DNA of 64,000 nucleotides, taken from an uncultured Bacteroidia bacterium (GTDB lineage Bacteria; Bacteroidota; Bacteroidia; Bacteroidales; Prolixibacteraceae). Every line of letters begins with the position of its first letter. Position 1 is the first letter of the stretch. Made by a program: the position numbers and the translations under genes. The notes under the pieces are model-generated. The model saw only the letters and a program-made list of their open reading frames with translations. It was not told where the DNA came from and did not search any database. The DNA lies in contig CAIYPA010000525.1 of the NCBI GenBank assembly GCA_903927965.1, forward strand, positions 20,115-84,114. Direction: 5' to 3'. Shown here one piece after another: positions 19,165 through 28,843 of the stretch.

Positions 19165-19208
19165 CAGTATTTTTCCATTCTCAATTAAACCTTTAAATTT
19201 GATTCCAC

Positions 19209-20891
19209 ATGAAAAATTTATTGCTGTTTTTCCTATCCTTTCTTTTTGTAGTAGGTGCGAATTCCCAGAATGTTAAGCAAACATTTAAAGTCCCTTCCAC
19301 TTACGACCGAAGCTCAATCACCGCTATTCTCCTTGATTTCCCCGATGGGAACCATTCGGCAGCCCTGAGGGAGAAAATAGCGAATGTTGCTTTTGCCGAT
19401 AAGTACTACAACAACAATATCGGTTACTTTGCTTTAAGTGCCCCTTTTGGGCGATTCGATTTGACCATAAAAGCTGCTGATCTGATAAAAAAAGCAATTG
19501 ATGATAAGAAAATGGCCAATGAAATCGTTTCCAAATGGTATGGACGGAAAAGTGATGGAACGATGTCGCTTGAATTAATACATGAAAGGGGTGTGTTTAA
19601 TGCCACCGACAATGCTTCATTATTGGCAAAAACGACCAAAAGGGGCAATGCCGAGCTTGAGGATTATGGCAACCGGTTGATCAATCGAAGCTACATACTC
19701 GTTTTTGATTTTCAAAACCTGATGACTGCTGCAGAGGCAAAAATTGCAGGAACGAGGGGATGGCAATCAAATGTTGTCAGTTATCTATATAAAGTCGATT
19801 ATTCGACTGATATTCAGAATAAAGTTTACGATGCCTGGATTTACGATGACGATACCCCCCAGGTAAAAGCAGAGAAGAAAAGCAAATTTGAAATGATACA
19901 ATTCCCAATTAGTTTCGTTGCTTCTTCTGCAACTTCTGTTTCGGCTCAACAGTTGATCAATAGGTCGGATTTCTTAAAAGTTTTGGATCCCGATAAGTCT
20001 GAAGATCAGTTGCTGATGCAACTTGTCCAGAAGGCTTATGATGAAAATTTATATTCGCTTGATCGAAAATATGAGGATTTCAGGGTTAAAACCACCATAG
20101 TTCAGGCAAATCCGATTACCGCCAAAATTGGTAAAAAGGAGGGTATAAAGACCGATTTTAGGTTCTTCGCCTATGAATATGTTTATGATGAAAGGACAAA
20201 ATCCACTTCGCAAAAACTTCGCGGTGTGATCAGGTCATCTTCAAATATCGTCGATAACCGTCAGAATGCTACGGGCAAATCGGGTACGACCCAATTCTAC
20301 CAAACAGCGGGACAGCAACTCGAAACCGGTTATTTATTGCAGCAACGCAACGACATTGGTGGTGAACTTATTTTAGGTTATGAAGTTGGCAACATAGGTG
20401 GCGTTTATGGCAGGTTTGACATACGTCTTGGCAGGTATGTGGGAATCCCTGGTTTATTTGTTTACCTTGAAGGAGGTGCTGAAAGCAAGGATTATAACAT
20501 TTATATGGTTCCTAGGAAAGGAATCTCTTTCATTCACTATGGTTTGGGTATTGCCAAAGGGTTTATGCTGACCCGAAACGTGGAACTGCGTCCTTATGCA
20601 GGAGCAGGACAAGAGACTGCCTCACACAATGATTTCAAAACTTTAGCCTTAAATATAGGGACTTCGGATGCTTTGGAAGGAGTTAAATCCCTGTATGCTA
20701 AAGGTGGTGCAAACATTTCGATTAATATACAGCATAATATTCAGTTTGTTGGTGGCATAGGATATTATCTATTTTTGGGAAAGCCTCAGAATGGCAACGG
20801 GAAAGAATCCACCACGTTCAACAAATGGGAAAATTTGTTTGATAAGAGGAATGGACCTTCGATCCTTGCGGGAATTAAATTTGGCTTTTAA
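19209..20891 (+). CDS. Exported protein of unknown function, possible outer-membrane beta-barrel end
   Basis: The 560-residue protein has a signal peptide (MKNLLLFFLSFLFVVGANSQ). The first 330 residues are mixed alpha/beta without a recognised motif. From about residue 375 the sequence alternates hydrophobic and polar residues with many Gly and Tyr (GGVYGRFDIRLGRYVG), and the protein ends in Phe (GIKFGF), as outer-membrane barrels often do. It is the first gene of the five-gene rightward operon. It could be the membrane anchor of the proposed complex; this is inference from strand pattern and context. A TAAATTTG element at 19194-19201 would give an almost leaderless message, so I do not call it a promoter. 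Confidence 0.75.
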   Translation: MKNLLLFFLSFLFVVGANSQNVKQTFKVPSTYDRSSITAILLDFPDGNHSAALREKIANVAFADKYYNNNIGYFALSAPFGRFDLTIKAADLIKKAIDDKKMANEIVSKWYGRKSDGTMSLELIHERGVFNATDNASLLAKTTKRGNAELEDYGNRLINRSYILVFDFQNLMTAAEAKIAGTRGWQSNVVSYLYKVDYSTDIQNKVYDAWIYDDDTPQVKAEKKSKFEMIQFPISFVASSATSVSAQQLINRSDFLKVLDPDKSEDQLLMQLVQKAYDENLYSLDRKYEDFRVKTTIVQANPITAKIGKKEGIKTDFRFFAYEYVYDERTKSTSQKLRGVIRSSSNIVDNRQNATGKSGTTQFYQTAGQQLETGYLLQQRNDIGGELILGYEVGNIGGVYGRFDIRLGRYVGIPGLFVYLEGGAESKDYNIYMVPRKGISFIHYGLGIAKGFMLTRNVELRPYAGAGQETASHNDFKTLALNIGTSDALEGVKSLYAKGGANISINIQHNIQFVGGIGYYLFLGKPQNGNGKESTTFNKWENLFDKRNGPSILAGIKFGF

Positions 20892-20930
20892 TTGTTAAGC
20901 CTTGTAAATTAAACCAATAGATAAATTACG

Positions 20931-21452
20931 ATGAAAAATAAATTTAAGTTATTGTTCGTTTTGTTGTTGTCATTCGTTACTCTTTCAACAACAGATGCCC
21001 AGACCCGGAAGGAACGCAAGATCCTGTATAACAGCAAGTACAACTATGAGATCGAAGCACTTGGCGTAGGACAGGATGGAACCAAGGTGTTCAAGATATG
21101 GGGATATGGAAGTACGGTTGGCGAAGCGGTAATGTCGGCAAAGACTGATGCAGTTGCGGCTTGTATTTTTAAGGGCCTCACAGGTGGGGCAGGTGCTGCT
21201 CCTACGCCACCCATCTGCAGTGAGGCAAATATCGAAGTGACCAAATCGGATTATTTTGAAAAATTCTTTGAGGTGGGTGGGAAATACCTTCAATATGTGG
21301 CTGTTACAAACGATGGTAACCCTGCTGGAGCGGATCGTATAAAAATCAAGAAAGGGTATAAAGTGGCCATCTATGTGCAAGTGATGTACGATGCCTTGCG
21401 CCGTCAGCTCGAAGCCGATGGCATTGCCCGTCGGTTGGATTCAGGTTTCTGA
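20931..21452 (+). CDS. Small exported protein with weak LPP20-like pattern
   Basis: The 173-residue product has a signal peptide ending near TDAQ (residue 24). After a basic stretch it shows a strand-turn-helix pattern (WGYGSTVGEAVMSAKTDAVA) that weakly resembles the LPP20 fold, and it contains only two cysteines. It is the second gene of the rightward operon, 39 bases after the first. Its function is unknown. Confidence 0.7.
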   Translation: MKNKFKLLFVLLLSFVTLSTTDAQTRKERKILYNSKYNYEIEALGVGQDGTKVFKIWGYGSTVGEAVMSAKTDAVAACIFKGLTGGAGAAPTPPICSEANIEVTKSDYFEKFFEVGGKYLQYVAVTNDGNPAGADRIKIKKGYKVAIYVQVMYDALRRQLEADGIARRLDSGF

Positions 21453-21480
21453 AAGTTTTGAATTATTAAATTTATTTCAA

Positions 21481-22449
21481 ATGAAAAGAACAATTCTCTC
21501 CATCTTAATTCTGTCATGCTCTGTGGTCCTTTTTGGACAGGCAAAGAAACCGACCATCATGGTCATACCCAGTGATCAGTATTGCCTTAGCAGGGGATAC
21601 AAACTGACTTTCCAGAATCAGGGGGCATCACAGACATTGCCTGATTATAAGGTTGCAATGCAAAGCGACCCTGATCTCAGGCTCGTGATCACCAAAATGG
21701 GCCAGATCATGGCTGACAGGGGTTTCCCGTTGAAAGACCTCGAAACTGAACTTAAAAATATCTCCCAGGAGAATGCCGAAAGTTCATTGCTTACAAGTAC
21801 AAGCTCCTCGGCACCCTTAGCGGAAACCCCGATAGACGTGCTGAAGCGTACCGCAAAGGCTGATATCATTCTTGATCTCGATTTTGAGATCAAGCGACAG
21901 GGTCCTGAGCGTTACATCGTTTTTAACCTTAAAGGGCTTGATGCCTATACAGCGAAACAAGTTTCGGGAGTTGCAGGGGCTGGTAAACCTTCAACAGCTG
22001 CAGTACCCGAATTGCTTCTTGAAGAAGCGGTTATCAGTCAGATGGATAACTTTAATGCCGGACTTATGCGCCATTTTGAAGACATGTTCAAAAACGGGCG
22101 TGAGGTCAAGATACAAGTCAAAGTATGGAGTAGTTGGGAAAGCAACCTTGAGACTGAATTTACGGTCGGTGCGGAGCAAAAAGAACTGACCACCATTATT
22201 GAGGATTGGTTTGCGGAAAATACAGTGAGTGGCCGGTTCAACCTTTCTGATGGCACTGAGACTTTTATGAAACTTGAACAGGTCCGGATCCCGGTGATGA
22301 AAACAGATGCAAACGGTCGTGAACGGGCTGTAGATACTAGGGCTTTTGTCAATGACCTGAAAAAAAACCTGACGGACAAGTTCAAGATCACATCAAAGCT
22401 TTACCTCCGTGGACTTGGGGAGGCTTGGCTTATTCTTGGCGAGAAATAG
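21481..22449 (+). CDS. DUF6175-like exported protein, possible CsgG/TolB-like N-terminal fold
   Basis: I chose the start at 21481 because the product (322 residues) begins there with a standard signal peptide ending at LFGQ; the longer frame runs back into the previous gene. The mature N-terminus (KKPTIMVIPSD) and the following strand-helix pattern, with AKADIILDLDFEI near residue 133, resemble the nucleotide-free CsgG/TolB-N-like fold of outer-membrane assembly proteins. I recall such proteins in Bacteroidota being labelled DUF6175; this was not checked. It is the third gene of the rightward operon. Confidence 0.7.
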   Translation: MKRTILSILILSCSVVLFGQAKKPTIMVIPSDQYCLSRGYKLTFQNQGASQTLPDYKVAMQSDPDLRLVITKMGQIMADRGFPLKDLETELKNISQENAESSLLTSTSSSAPLAETPIDVLKRTAKADIILDLDFEIKRQGPERYIVFNLKGLDAYTAKQVSGVAGAGKPSTAAVPELLLEEAVISQMDNFNAGLMRHFEDMFKNGREVKIQVKVWSSWESNLETEFTVGAEQKELTTIIEDWFAENTVSGRFNLSDGTETFMKLEQVRIPVMKTDANGRERAVDTRAFVNDLKKNLTDKFKITSKLYLRGLGEAWLILGEK

Positions 22450-22474
22450 CAATCGATACTAAATAAATGAAGCT

Positions 22475-23449
22475 ATGAAGAAGATCTTAATTTTTATTTT
22501 CCTGCTACTTTTTGTTAGCTTGTCTTCTAATTCCCAGAACAGCCTGGGCAAGACAGATGATTTGGGAAGAGTCGCATTAGCCGCCTTTGTTCCCGATCAG
22601 GCTGAAGGAATTCCGGTTTCGACCCGTCAATTGTTGCAGAATAAAATGTTGCAAATTGCGGTCCAAAATGGTTTGGGGGCTTCCGGTTTTAACCCAAGGT
22701 TCTGTATTGTGCCGATGGTCAATGTGTTGTCAAAAGAGGTTACCCCAACTGCTCCACCTATGCAGGTCGTCAACCTGGAGATTACCTTTTACATTGTTGA
22801 TGCAATAAGTAAAACAATTTTTAGTCAGACTGCAATTTCAGTCAAAGGTGTCGGGCAGACCGACGATAAAGCGTATATCTCAGGGATTCGAAATATAAAT
22901 GCAAAGGCTGGCCAGTTCAAAGGATTTGTCGAGACAGGTAAAAACAAGGTTATTGAGTTTTATAATTCCCAGTGCGATGTTATACTGAAAGGTGCCCAGG
23001 CTCTGGCAGGATCGAAAAAATATGAAGAAGCATTGTTTGTTTTACTTTCTGTGCCCGATGTTTGCCGCGAATGTTTTGACAAGTGCATGGATTTATCGAC
23101 CGATGTTTACAAGGAATATGCCAATCATGCCTGTAGTGTGAATATGTCGGGGGCAAGGGCAGCCTGGGCCAATATGGATGCCGATAAAGCCGCAGGGTTT
23201 CTGGCCAATATAACGCCAGATATGTCATGTTATGGGGATGCTACTAAACTTGTTGACCAGATTACACAAAAGATGCTGGCTGATGGTGCCAATGTCTGGA
23301 AGTTTAAAATGAAAAGATATGATGATGCAATTGATTTGCAGAAAATGACCATTTTGGCCAGCAGGGATATTGCAATTGCCTGGGCAAATGCTTATTATTG
23401 GAGTGCCCAGGCAAAGTTTGCATGGGATTGGAACTGGTTGTACAAGTAA
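22475..23449 (+). CDS. Exported protein of unknown function, possible CsgG-like domain plus helical repeats
   Basis: The 324-residue protein has a signal peptide ending near SNSQ. Residues 25-170 form a mixed alpha/beta domain (RVALAAFVPD, then a helix with LLQNKMLQIA) like the N-terminal domain of FlgT/CsgG-type proteins. Residues 170-324 are helical with four cysteines (VCRECFDKC plus a later Cys) and a TPR-like pattern (KKYEEALFVLLSV). It is the fourth gene of the rightward operon. The domain call is tentative. Confidence 0.7.
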   Translation: MKKILIFIFLLLFVSLSSNSQNSLGKTDDLGRVALAAFVPDQAEGIPVSTRQLLQNKMLQIAVQNGLGASGFNPRFCIVPMVNVLSKEVTPTAPPMQVVNLEITFYIVDAISKTIFSQTAISVKGVGQTDDKAYISGIRNINAKAGQFKGFVETGKNKVIEFYNSQCDVILKGAQALAGSKKYEEALFVLLSVPDVCRECFDKCMDLSTDVYKEYANHACSVNMSGARAAWANMDADKAAGFLANITPDMSCYGDATKLVDQITQKMLADGANVWKFKMKRYDDAIDLQKMTILASRDIAIAWANAYYWSAQAKFAWDWNWLYK

Positions 23450-23486
23450 TGATTGGTTTTCTTAACATGCAAATTTACATTATATT

Positions 23487-24779
23487 ATGAAAACATATTT
23501 AGTTGTTGCACTATTGATATTCTTCAACTGTTTTTTCCTGTCTGCTCAGGATAAGGTAAAGGAAACCAGCGGAAAACAACCTAAATGGGTAAACGGTCTT
23601 GTGAAGGACTATATTATATCTTCAGGGAAAGGTGCTACAAGCCAGGAGGCTCAACAGAAGGCACTTGCAATGGTGAAGGAATACATAGTATCTGCTGTTG
23701 CCGAGAATGTAAAATCATCGTCCACTTTAAATAAAGAGGAAACGAATTTTAACAACAAGGTTTTTAATTTCCTTGAGAAATTTGCTTCACAGATTGCTAC
23801 TCAAACTGCCAAAGTACCGTTCCTTCAAGGTATTTCTTTATCTCAGGTTGAAGAATATTATTGGGAAAGGCTCGAAACAAGTGACCGGAAAATCTATTTC
23901 AACTATTACATCAAGTATCCATTTCCTGATGGCGAACTTTCGAGATTGGTTTTTGAGTTTAAATTAAGGGACGAAGACCTTACCAAACAGCTCAATGACC
24001 TACTTTCCAACTTGGATCAGGTGGAGTCTGTTGAAAAAATAGAGAACAACATCGGTGAACTCCTGTTGCTTGCCGATTATTTTATGGATGCTCGCAAAGA
24101 CCAGGCAAGTCTGGGAATAACACGTTGTAACTCAATGCTTAATTCTATTGAGCTTGTTGAACAGCAAGGAACCCTTGGTGAGTTGAAATATTCTTTGAGG
24201 TTAGGAACTAAAGCAATCAATACGATCAAAAAACCGGTAACAAAATCGGAATGTGCCAGGATCCTGTCAACAGTCAACAACCAGGATTACTGTACTGTTA
24301 AATACGATTTCAGCAATTGTTATGAAGATCCTGAAAATAATATTTTTGTAAAATACCGGTTTGGGAACAACGATGTTTCCAAAAAGTTTTTCTTTGATGT
24401 TTCCGCGAATAAAGCAAGCATTTTTGTCAATGAAGCGTTCCATTTTACCTCAGTAACCAAGGGTGCCGGTACGATCGATGCCTCCCAGCTTGACATGGTC
24501 GTGATTTCAAAATATGATGCGCCATTTACGATAGAAAAAGTTGTTATTGAATTTAAAGGACAGACACCTTTAATCATTGACGGAATCAATCAGGGTTTTT
24601 CAGGAAAGGGAAACCACAATCTAAAGCTTGCGATCAATCAGCCGATAAAGATTGAAGCGACCTCCTCAATTGGAAAAGCCTTACCAGTCCTTTCAGGTTT
24701 TATCCATTACAAATCCAACCAGACTGGCGAGGTAAAAACATACAAGGTTTACAATCATAGTTATACAACTGACTGGTAA
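23487..24779 (+). CDS. Exported LPP20-like protein, last gene of the rightward operon
   Basis: The 430-residue product has a signal peptide ending near LSAQ. Residues 30-110 show the LPP20 pattern clearly: KQPKWVNGLVKDYIISSGKG, then a helix rich in Ala and Gln (SQEAQQKALAMVKEYI). The rest has a helical middle (about 150-230) and a C-terminal beta-rich region (about 280-430) that may be Ig-like. It is followed 38 bases later by a strong terminator. Together with the LPP20-like proteins on the other strand, it ties the two operons together. Confidence 0.75.
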   Translation: MKTYLVVALLIFFNCFFLSAQDKVKETSGKQPKWVNGLVKDYIISSGKGATSQEAQQKALAMVKEYIVSAVAENVKSSSTLNKEETNFNNKVFNFLEKFASQIATQTAKVPFLQGISLSQVEEYYWERLETSDRKIYFNYYIKYPFPDGELSRLVFEFKLRDEDLTKQLNDLLSNLDQVESVEKIENNIGELLLLADYFMDARKDQASLGITRCNSMLNSIELVEQQGTLGELKYSLRLGTKAINTIKKPVTKSECARILSTVNNQDYCTVKYDFSNCYEDPENNIFVKYRFGNNDVSKKFFFDVSANKASIFVNEAFHFTSVTKGAGTIDASQLDMVVISKYDAPFTIEKVVIEFKGQTPLIIDGINQGFSGKGNHNLKLAINQPIKIEATSSIGKALPVLSGFIHYKSNQTGEVKTYKVYNHSYTTDW

Positions 24780-24816
24780 TCAAATTATTTTTTAAGACAG
24801 AACTACCTTGATTATT

Positions 24817-24862
24817 AAAGAACTGTCAGAACAGCCTGAATGCTGGTCTGACAGTTCTTTTT
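24817..24862 (+). terminator. Terminator of the rightward operon
   Basis: A 14-bp perfect stem (AAAGAACTGTCAGA with its complement) has extra CAGC/GCTG pairing inside and ends in a run of five T. Confidence 0.9.
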
Positions 24863-24914
24863 GTTCAACAAATAATTGAATCAGGTCAAGGAAAATGACT
24901 GTTTTGAAGTAAAT

Positions 24915-24940
24915 CCAACTGCCAACCGCCAACTGCCAGC
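24915..24940. repeat. Short GCCA-type intergenic repeat
   Basis: Three near-copies of the unit CAACTGCCAA/CGCC occur in a row. Related GCCA/TGGC-rich tracts lie at 46985-47022 and 47103-47128, so this looks like a dispersed family. Confidence 0.5.
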
Positions 24941-24972
24941 AGCAATTTATTTCCAACAAAAGTCGCATAGCA

Positions 24973-25009
24973 GCAATCCCTCCCATATTGAATTTATGGA
25001 AGGGATTGC
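24973..25009 (-). terminator. Stem-loop after the TonB receptor gene
   Basis: A 14-15-bp stem (GCAATCCCT-CCATA with its near-complement) lies 20 bases past the receptor's stop codon. There is no clean T-run, so its action as a terminator is uncertain. Confidence 0.45.
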
Positions 25010-25028
25010 CAAAATTAAAAGGGGTTGA

Positions 25029-27524
25029 TTAAAACTCCCCAACATTGCCGCCACCTTCGTTGCCCTGGCCTTGTTCCTGATCGCGTGAAGGTTTGTTTTT
25101 AAAGTTGTTGAGCTTATAGCTAAGGGTCAACTGTACCACCTGTGACTCGCGTTTGAATTTAAAATCGGTTTTAAATCCTTCACCATACGAGGTTCCACCA
25201 AACTTCATTGTCCCGAAAAGGTCCTGGACCTGTAAAGTTGCAGTCAGTTTGCCTTTCAGAAGATCCTGCTTTAGTGCCGCATTGGCAAACATCATGGGTT
25301 TTTGTGTTCCCTGAGCCGAAGCACTTGCACCACGGTAATTTCCCATGAGCTGAAGCCTTGTATTCTTTGCAACCTTCAAATCAAAGTTCAACCGTGAATC
25401 AAAATTGGTGCTGTTCCTGTCAACACTTTGACCATTGATTTCTCCTTTAAGCCAGTAATTGTAAAGGGTGCCACTCGCGATAATCCTGAAACCTGGTTTC
25501 ACTTCAATATTGGCCATCAATTCACCACCTAAAGAATAGTCATTGTTGAGGTTGGCCATTGAATTGACCATAATATTGTTGCTGCCAAGTGTCTGGACCC
25601 TTGTCATCAATCCTTGAGTATTCCTGTAATAACCTTCAAGTGAGATAAATGAGGTTTTAAGCCTTTTCAAAATTGTAAGATCGTATGATCCTGTGTATTC
25701 CGGTTTAAGATCGGGATTGCCCATACGGATGTTGTATTGGTCCATGTATTGCGCAAAAGGTTCAAGCATAAATCCTTCCGGGCGGTTCAACCGTCTGCTG
25801 TAACTGGCCTGCAATTCAAATTCCTTTTTCAGTTTCTGCGAAAAATGGAATGAAGGAAAGAAATCGACACTGTTGAAGCTGTGTGGTTCAGCCGATTTAA
25901 TGCTTTTTATCGTTCTGTCGGTATATTCCCCCCTTAAACCAAGTTGATAGGAGAATCCATTTCCTGCATGGGAGAAAGTTGTGTACATCGCATGGATGTT
26001 GTTGTTGTAGTCGAATGAGCTGCTGAACAATGGGTTATTGATCCAGGCTCCGTTATTGACCGATTCTTCAAAGGTAAACAGCACATTTTGGCTTTGGATC
26101 CTTGTCTGATAACCAGCTTCAAATTTGTCTTTATCGTTGATTGGCAATGTATAATCAAGTTTGGCCCTGAATTCCTTTTCATCTGAAGTTTCACTTGACC
26201 TGTTATTTGCATAATTGGGATCGATTGTCTGCCAGTTTGAATTGGTAAGATACCTGGTCTGGTACTCCCTGTCATCCCCATTATTGCTTGAATAATAGAA
26301 CAATCCAGTCAGTTCATGGCCTTTTTTGCTGAATTTTTGCATAAAATTCAGGTCGCTGCTCCAATAATTGCCACCGCGTGTGGAACTATTGTCCTGATAT
26401 GTATAAACATCGGCTGTTCCTTTATTGTCATATTGATGAAGGTTGCCAATGTTTGTATTTCCAAAGGACCTGGTGCCGATTGTGGCATTCATCCCAATCG
26501 AAGTGTTTTTGCTGATCGTATAATCAAAACCCCCTTTGACACTTTTACCCTTCCTGATCATTGAACCATCACCGGTGGTGTTCCTGTAGGTGATTGTATC
26601 AGACTTGTAAAGTTCCTGAAACATGTCCCTGCTGCCTTTGTTGTTCATATCTACAAAATCGGCGCCCAACAGGAAGTTCCACTTCTTGTGGCGAAAATTG
26701 AAGTTCATGTCGCCACGGTATTTGTCGTTGATCCCAGCGGTTAGATTGATCAATCCACTGAATGAATCCTTGAGGTTTTTCTTCATCACCACATTGATGA
26801 TTCCCGAAACACCGTCCGGATCGTATTTGGCCGAGGGATTGGTAATAATCTCGATGTTTTCAATGTTGGTTGCGGGGATTTGACGGAGGGCGTCACTACC
26901 GGTTAAAACACTAGGTTTGCCGTCAATCAAAACAGTAAACGAGGAACTGCCCCGGAGGGTGATATTTCCCTCAAAATCGGTTTGTACGGAAGGGGTATTG
27001 GCAAGTATCTCAACAGCAGAACCCCCAGTTGAATTGATATCCTGGCTTACATTGACGACCCTTCGGTCGATTTTAAATTCTACACGTGCCTTGTCGGCTT
27101 TGACCTCAACTTCTGCAAGTTTTTCGGTAGCTTCTCTTAATTCGATTTTTCCGAGGTCAACAACTGGTGTCTCCGGATGCAATACAACTTTTGAAATGGT
27201 TGTCTTTTCAAATCCGATAAAATTTGCCCTAACGAAAAATGTGCCGGGGGAAAGCTTTTTGATTTCGAATGACCCATTTGCCGTGGTCATTATTCCACCT
27301 ACAATTGTACTATCGGTGGCCGAATAGACAGTTACATTGGCGTATTCCATCGGGGCATGAGTATCTGCCTCTATTACAAAACCTTTAATCGTTAAATTGC
27401 GTGTTGGTACTTCAACATCGGAAGTACCGCTTTTCGCCCCGCCAACGAATGGGGAGGGGATTTGTGCACCTACCTGAAGTGCGATGACTGTTACAAGTAA
27501 TATAGCTAATAAACTTTTTCTCAT
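25029..27524 (-). CDS. TonB-dependent outer-membrane receptor, carboxypeptidase-regulatory N-terminal type
   Basis: The 831-residue protein has a signal peptide ending near LQVGAQ. Residues 45-135 form a carboxypeptidase-D regulatory-like beta-sandwich (TIKGFVIEADTHAPMEYANV). A plug domain follows (about 140-245), with GNITLRGSSSFTVLIDGKPS and GVSGIINVVMKK. The rest is a 22-strand-type barrel of the OMP_b-brl_3 kind, and a Gly/Gln-rich tail ends the protein. Many members are not SusC-like and their ligands are unknown. No SusD gene is adjacent, so this is probably not a polysaccharide utilisation locus. Its promoter region carries TTAAC boxes like those next to the sensor kinase at the left edge. 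Confidence 0.93.
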   Translation of the reverse strand: MRKSLLAILLVTVIALQVGAQIPSPFVGGAKSGTSDVEVPTRNLTIKGFVIEADTHAPMEYANVTVYSATDSTIVGGIMTTANGSFEIKKLSPGTFFVRANFIGFEKTTISKVVLHPETPVVDLGKIELREATEKLAEVEVKADKARVEFKIDRRVVNVSQDINSTGGSAVEILANTPSVQTDFEGNITLRGSSSFTVLIDGKPSVLTGSDALRQIPATNIENIEIITNPSAKYDPDGVSGIINVVMKKNLKDSFSGLINLTAGINDKYRGDMNFNFRHKKWNFLLGADFVDMNNKGSRDMFQELYKSDTITYRNTTGDGSMIRKGKSVKGGFDYTISKNTSIGMNATIGTRSFGNTNIGNLHQYDNKGTADVYTYQDNSSTRGGNYWSSDLNFMQKFSKKGHELTGLFYYSSNNGDDREYQTRYLTNSNWQTIDPNYANNRSSETSDEKEFRAKLDYTLPINDKDKFEAGYQTRIQSQNVLFTFEESVNNGAWINNPLFSSSFDYNNNIHAMYTTFSHAGNGFSYQLGLRGEYTDRTIKSIKSAEPHSFNSVDFFPSFHFSQKLKKEFELQASYSRRLNRPEGFMLEPFAQYMDQYNIRMGNPDLKPEYTGSYDLTILKRLKTSFISLEGYYRNTQGLMTRVQTLGSNNIMVNSMANLNNDYSLGGELMANIEVKPGFRIIASGTLYNYWLKGEINGQSVDRNSTNFDSRLNFDLKVAKNTRLQLMGNYRGASASAQGTQKPMMFANAALKQDLLKGKLTATLQVQDLFGTMKFGGTSYGEGFKTDFKFKRESQVVQLTLSYKLNNFKNKPSRDQEQGQGNEGGGNVGEF

Positions 27525-27825
27525 GATTTTTTTAAATAATTACCCCCCTTGGATGGTAATCAATAGGTAGGGTTTAGTTTAACTTAGGTTAAATAAATGT
27601 TAACTAAGGCTAATTATCACATATGCAAATAGTTGTATATGTATTATTTTTTTTGATAGTTGGTGTAAATTGTTTTGAAAAAGGGAAGGGGATTGTTGGA
27701 TTTCCTTACTGGCCTTCAAAATTTAATTTTCTATTGTGTTGAATATTAATACGATATAAATTTGGAGATGGCAATTTAATTGATTTAGAACCTCTGAGGA
27801 AGATGGTTATATTTGAAGGTGACTA
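27525..27825. other. Intergenic control region upstream of the TonB receptor
   Basis: This 301-base gap carries the TTAAC boxes listed separately at 27588-27603 and long AT-rich tracts. No ORF or RNA gene is evident, and I found no convincing TAnnTTTG element. Confidence 0.5.
27588..27603 (-). promoter_or_regulatory. TTAAC-N6-TTAAC boxes upstream of the TonB receptor
   Basis: On the minus strand two TTAAC half-sites begin 11 bp apart, the same spacing and orientation relative to the gene as the pair at 1693-1708. A shared OmpR-family regulator is a testable inference. Confidence 0.45.
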
Positions 27826-28839
27826 TTATTTGACTGATATACATAGTCTTACGGGTAAATGATCGCTGATTCCTCCATGATAGGTTGGTCCCATGTAAGT
27901 CCTGAACGGTTTTTCTCCGAGAAAAGTCGGGTCGGGTTCCAGTAAAAAACCAAACCGGCAAATGCCACTCAGTTCCCATATTATTTTTAACACGTTGCTA
28001 TTCAGTACGTTATTTGAAATGATCATCTGATCGAAAACTTCCCATTGACCCCCATTCCTGATAGTCCCTTCAGCATTTTTTGTCCAGGAAGTTGAAAGAT
28101 TGATTAGGGAGGATGCGTCGTTGTTTCCGGGATAGGGCAATGCTTTTAAAATTGTAGTAAAACACTTCTCATTTGGCGTCGCATTGAAATCGCCCATCAA
28201 TAAAACATTTACTTTCTGATCCTTCGCAAACAAAGAATCAAGGTTGGATTTCAGGATCCTGGCAACAATATTTCTTTTCTCCACAGTTTCTACATAGCCA
28301 CCACTTCTTGATGGCCAATGGTTTACAAAAAAATGGATCTGCTCTTTTTGAATTTCTGCGGTAAAATGTAAAATATCGCGTGAGGTCAGATTGTACTTTC
28401 CACTACTTAAAACTTTAATAAATTGGTAATCAATCGGTTTTATTCTATCCTTGCGATAAAGCAAAGCAACATCGATCCCCCTGGGGTCAGGCGATTCTTT
28501 GTGGATGATCCCATAAGGGATATTTTTTAAAGGGGTAGTGGCAATCAATTGTTCGACCACCCAAAGGTTTTCAACTTCTGCAAGACCAATAATATCGGGA
28601 AATTGACCATTTCCGGCAGTGATCAACGTTTTATAGACCATTTTGAGCTTATCCTCAAAACGTTTCCTCGTCCAATGCCTGTCGCCCATTGGGGTGAATT
28701 CCTCATCTGAAGTTAATGGATCATCCCACGTATCAAAAAGATTTTCAACGTTATAGAATATTATTTGGTATCTGTTCTGCGCATCGGTCCTAAAAACGAC
28801 CAGGGAGAAAAATAGCAAACATAGGAAGATCTTATTCAT
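27826..28839 (-). CDS. Exported endonuclease/exonuclease/phosphatase-fold enzyme
   Basis: I place the start at 28839 (337 residues) because an upstream ATG at 28863 would overlap the preceding gene and break the signal peptide (MNKIFLCLLFFSLVVF, cut near TDAQ). The motifs of the fold are all present: NVENLFD, a catalytic Glu in AEVEN, NHWPSR, GDFN and a final SDHLP with the catalytic His. These are metal-dependent phosphodiesterases or phosphatases; Bacteroidota secrete many with unknown substrates. It is the last gene of a three-gene operon. Confidence 0.9.
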   Translation of the reverse strand: MNKIFLCLLFFSLVVFRTDAQNRYQIIFYNVENLFDTWDDPLTSDEEFTPMGDRHWTRKRFEDKLKMVYKTLITAGNGQFPDIIGLAEVENLWVVEQLIATTPLKNIPYGIIHKESPDPRGIDVALLYRKDRIKPIDYQFIKVLSSGKYNLTSRDILHFTAEIQKEQIHFFVNHWPSRSGGYVETVEKRNIVARILKSNLDSLFAKDQKVNVLLMGDFNATPNEKCFTTILKALPYPGNNDASSLINLSTSWTKNAEGTIRNGGQWEVFDQMIISNNVLNSNVLKIIWELSGICRFGFLLEPDPTFLGEKPFRTYMGPTYHGGISDHLPVRLCISVK

Positions 28840-28843
28840 CGGG

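Noticed and set aside
19194..19201. TAAATTTG as promoter of the rightward operon
   Set aside because: It lies 8 bases before the start codon, which would leave almost no leader, and it lacks a clear -33 element.
25029..27524. SusC of a polysaccharide utilisation locus
   Set aside because: The barrel type differs, no SusD gene is adjacent, and no glycosidase is in the same operon.
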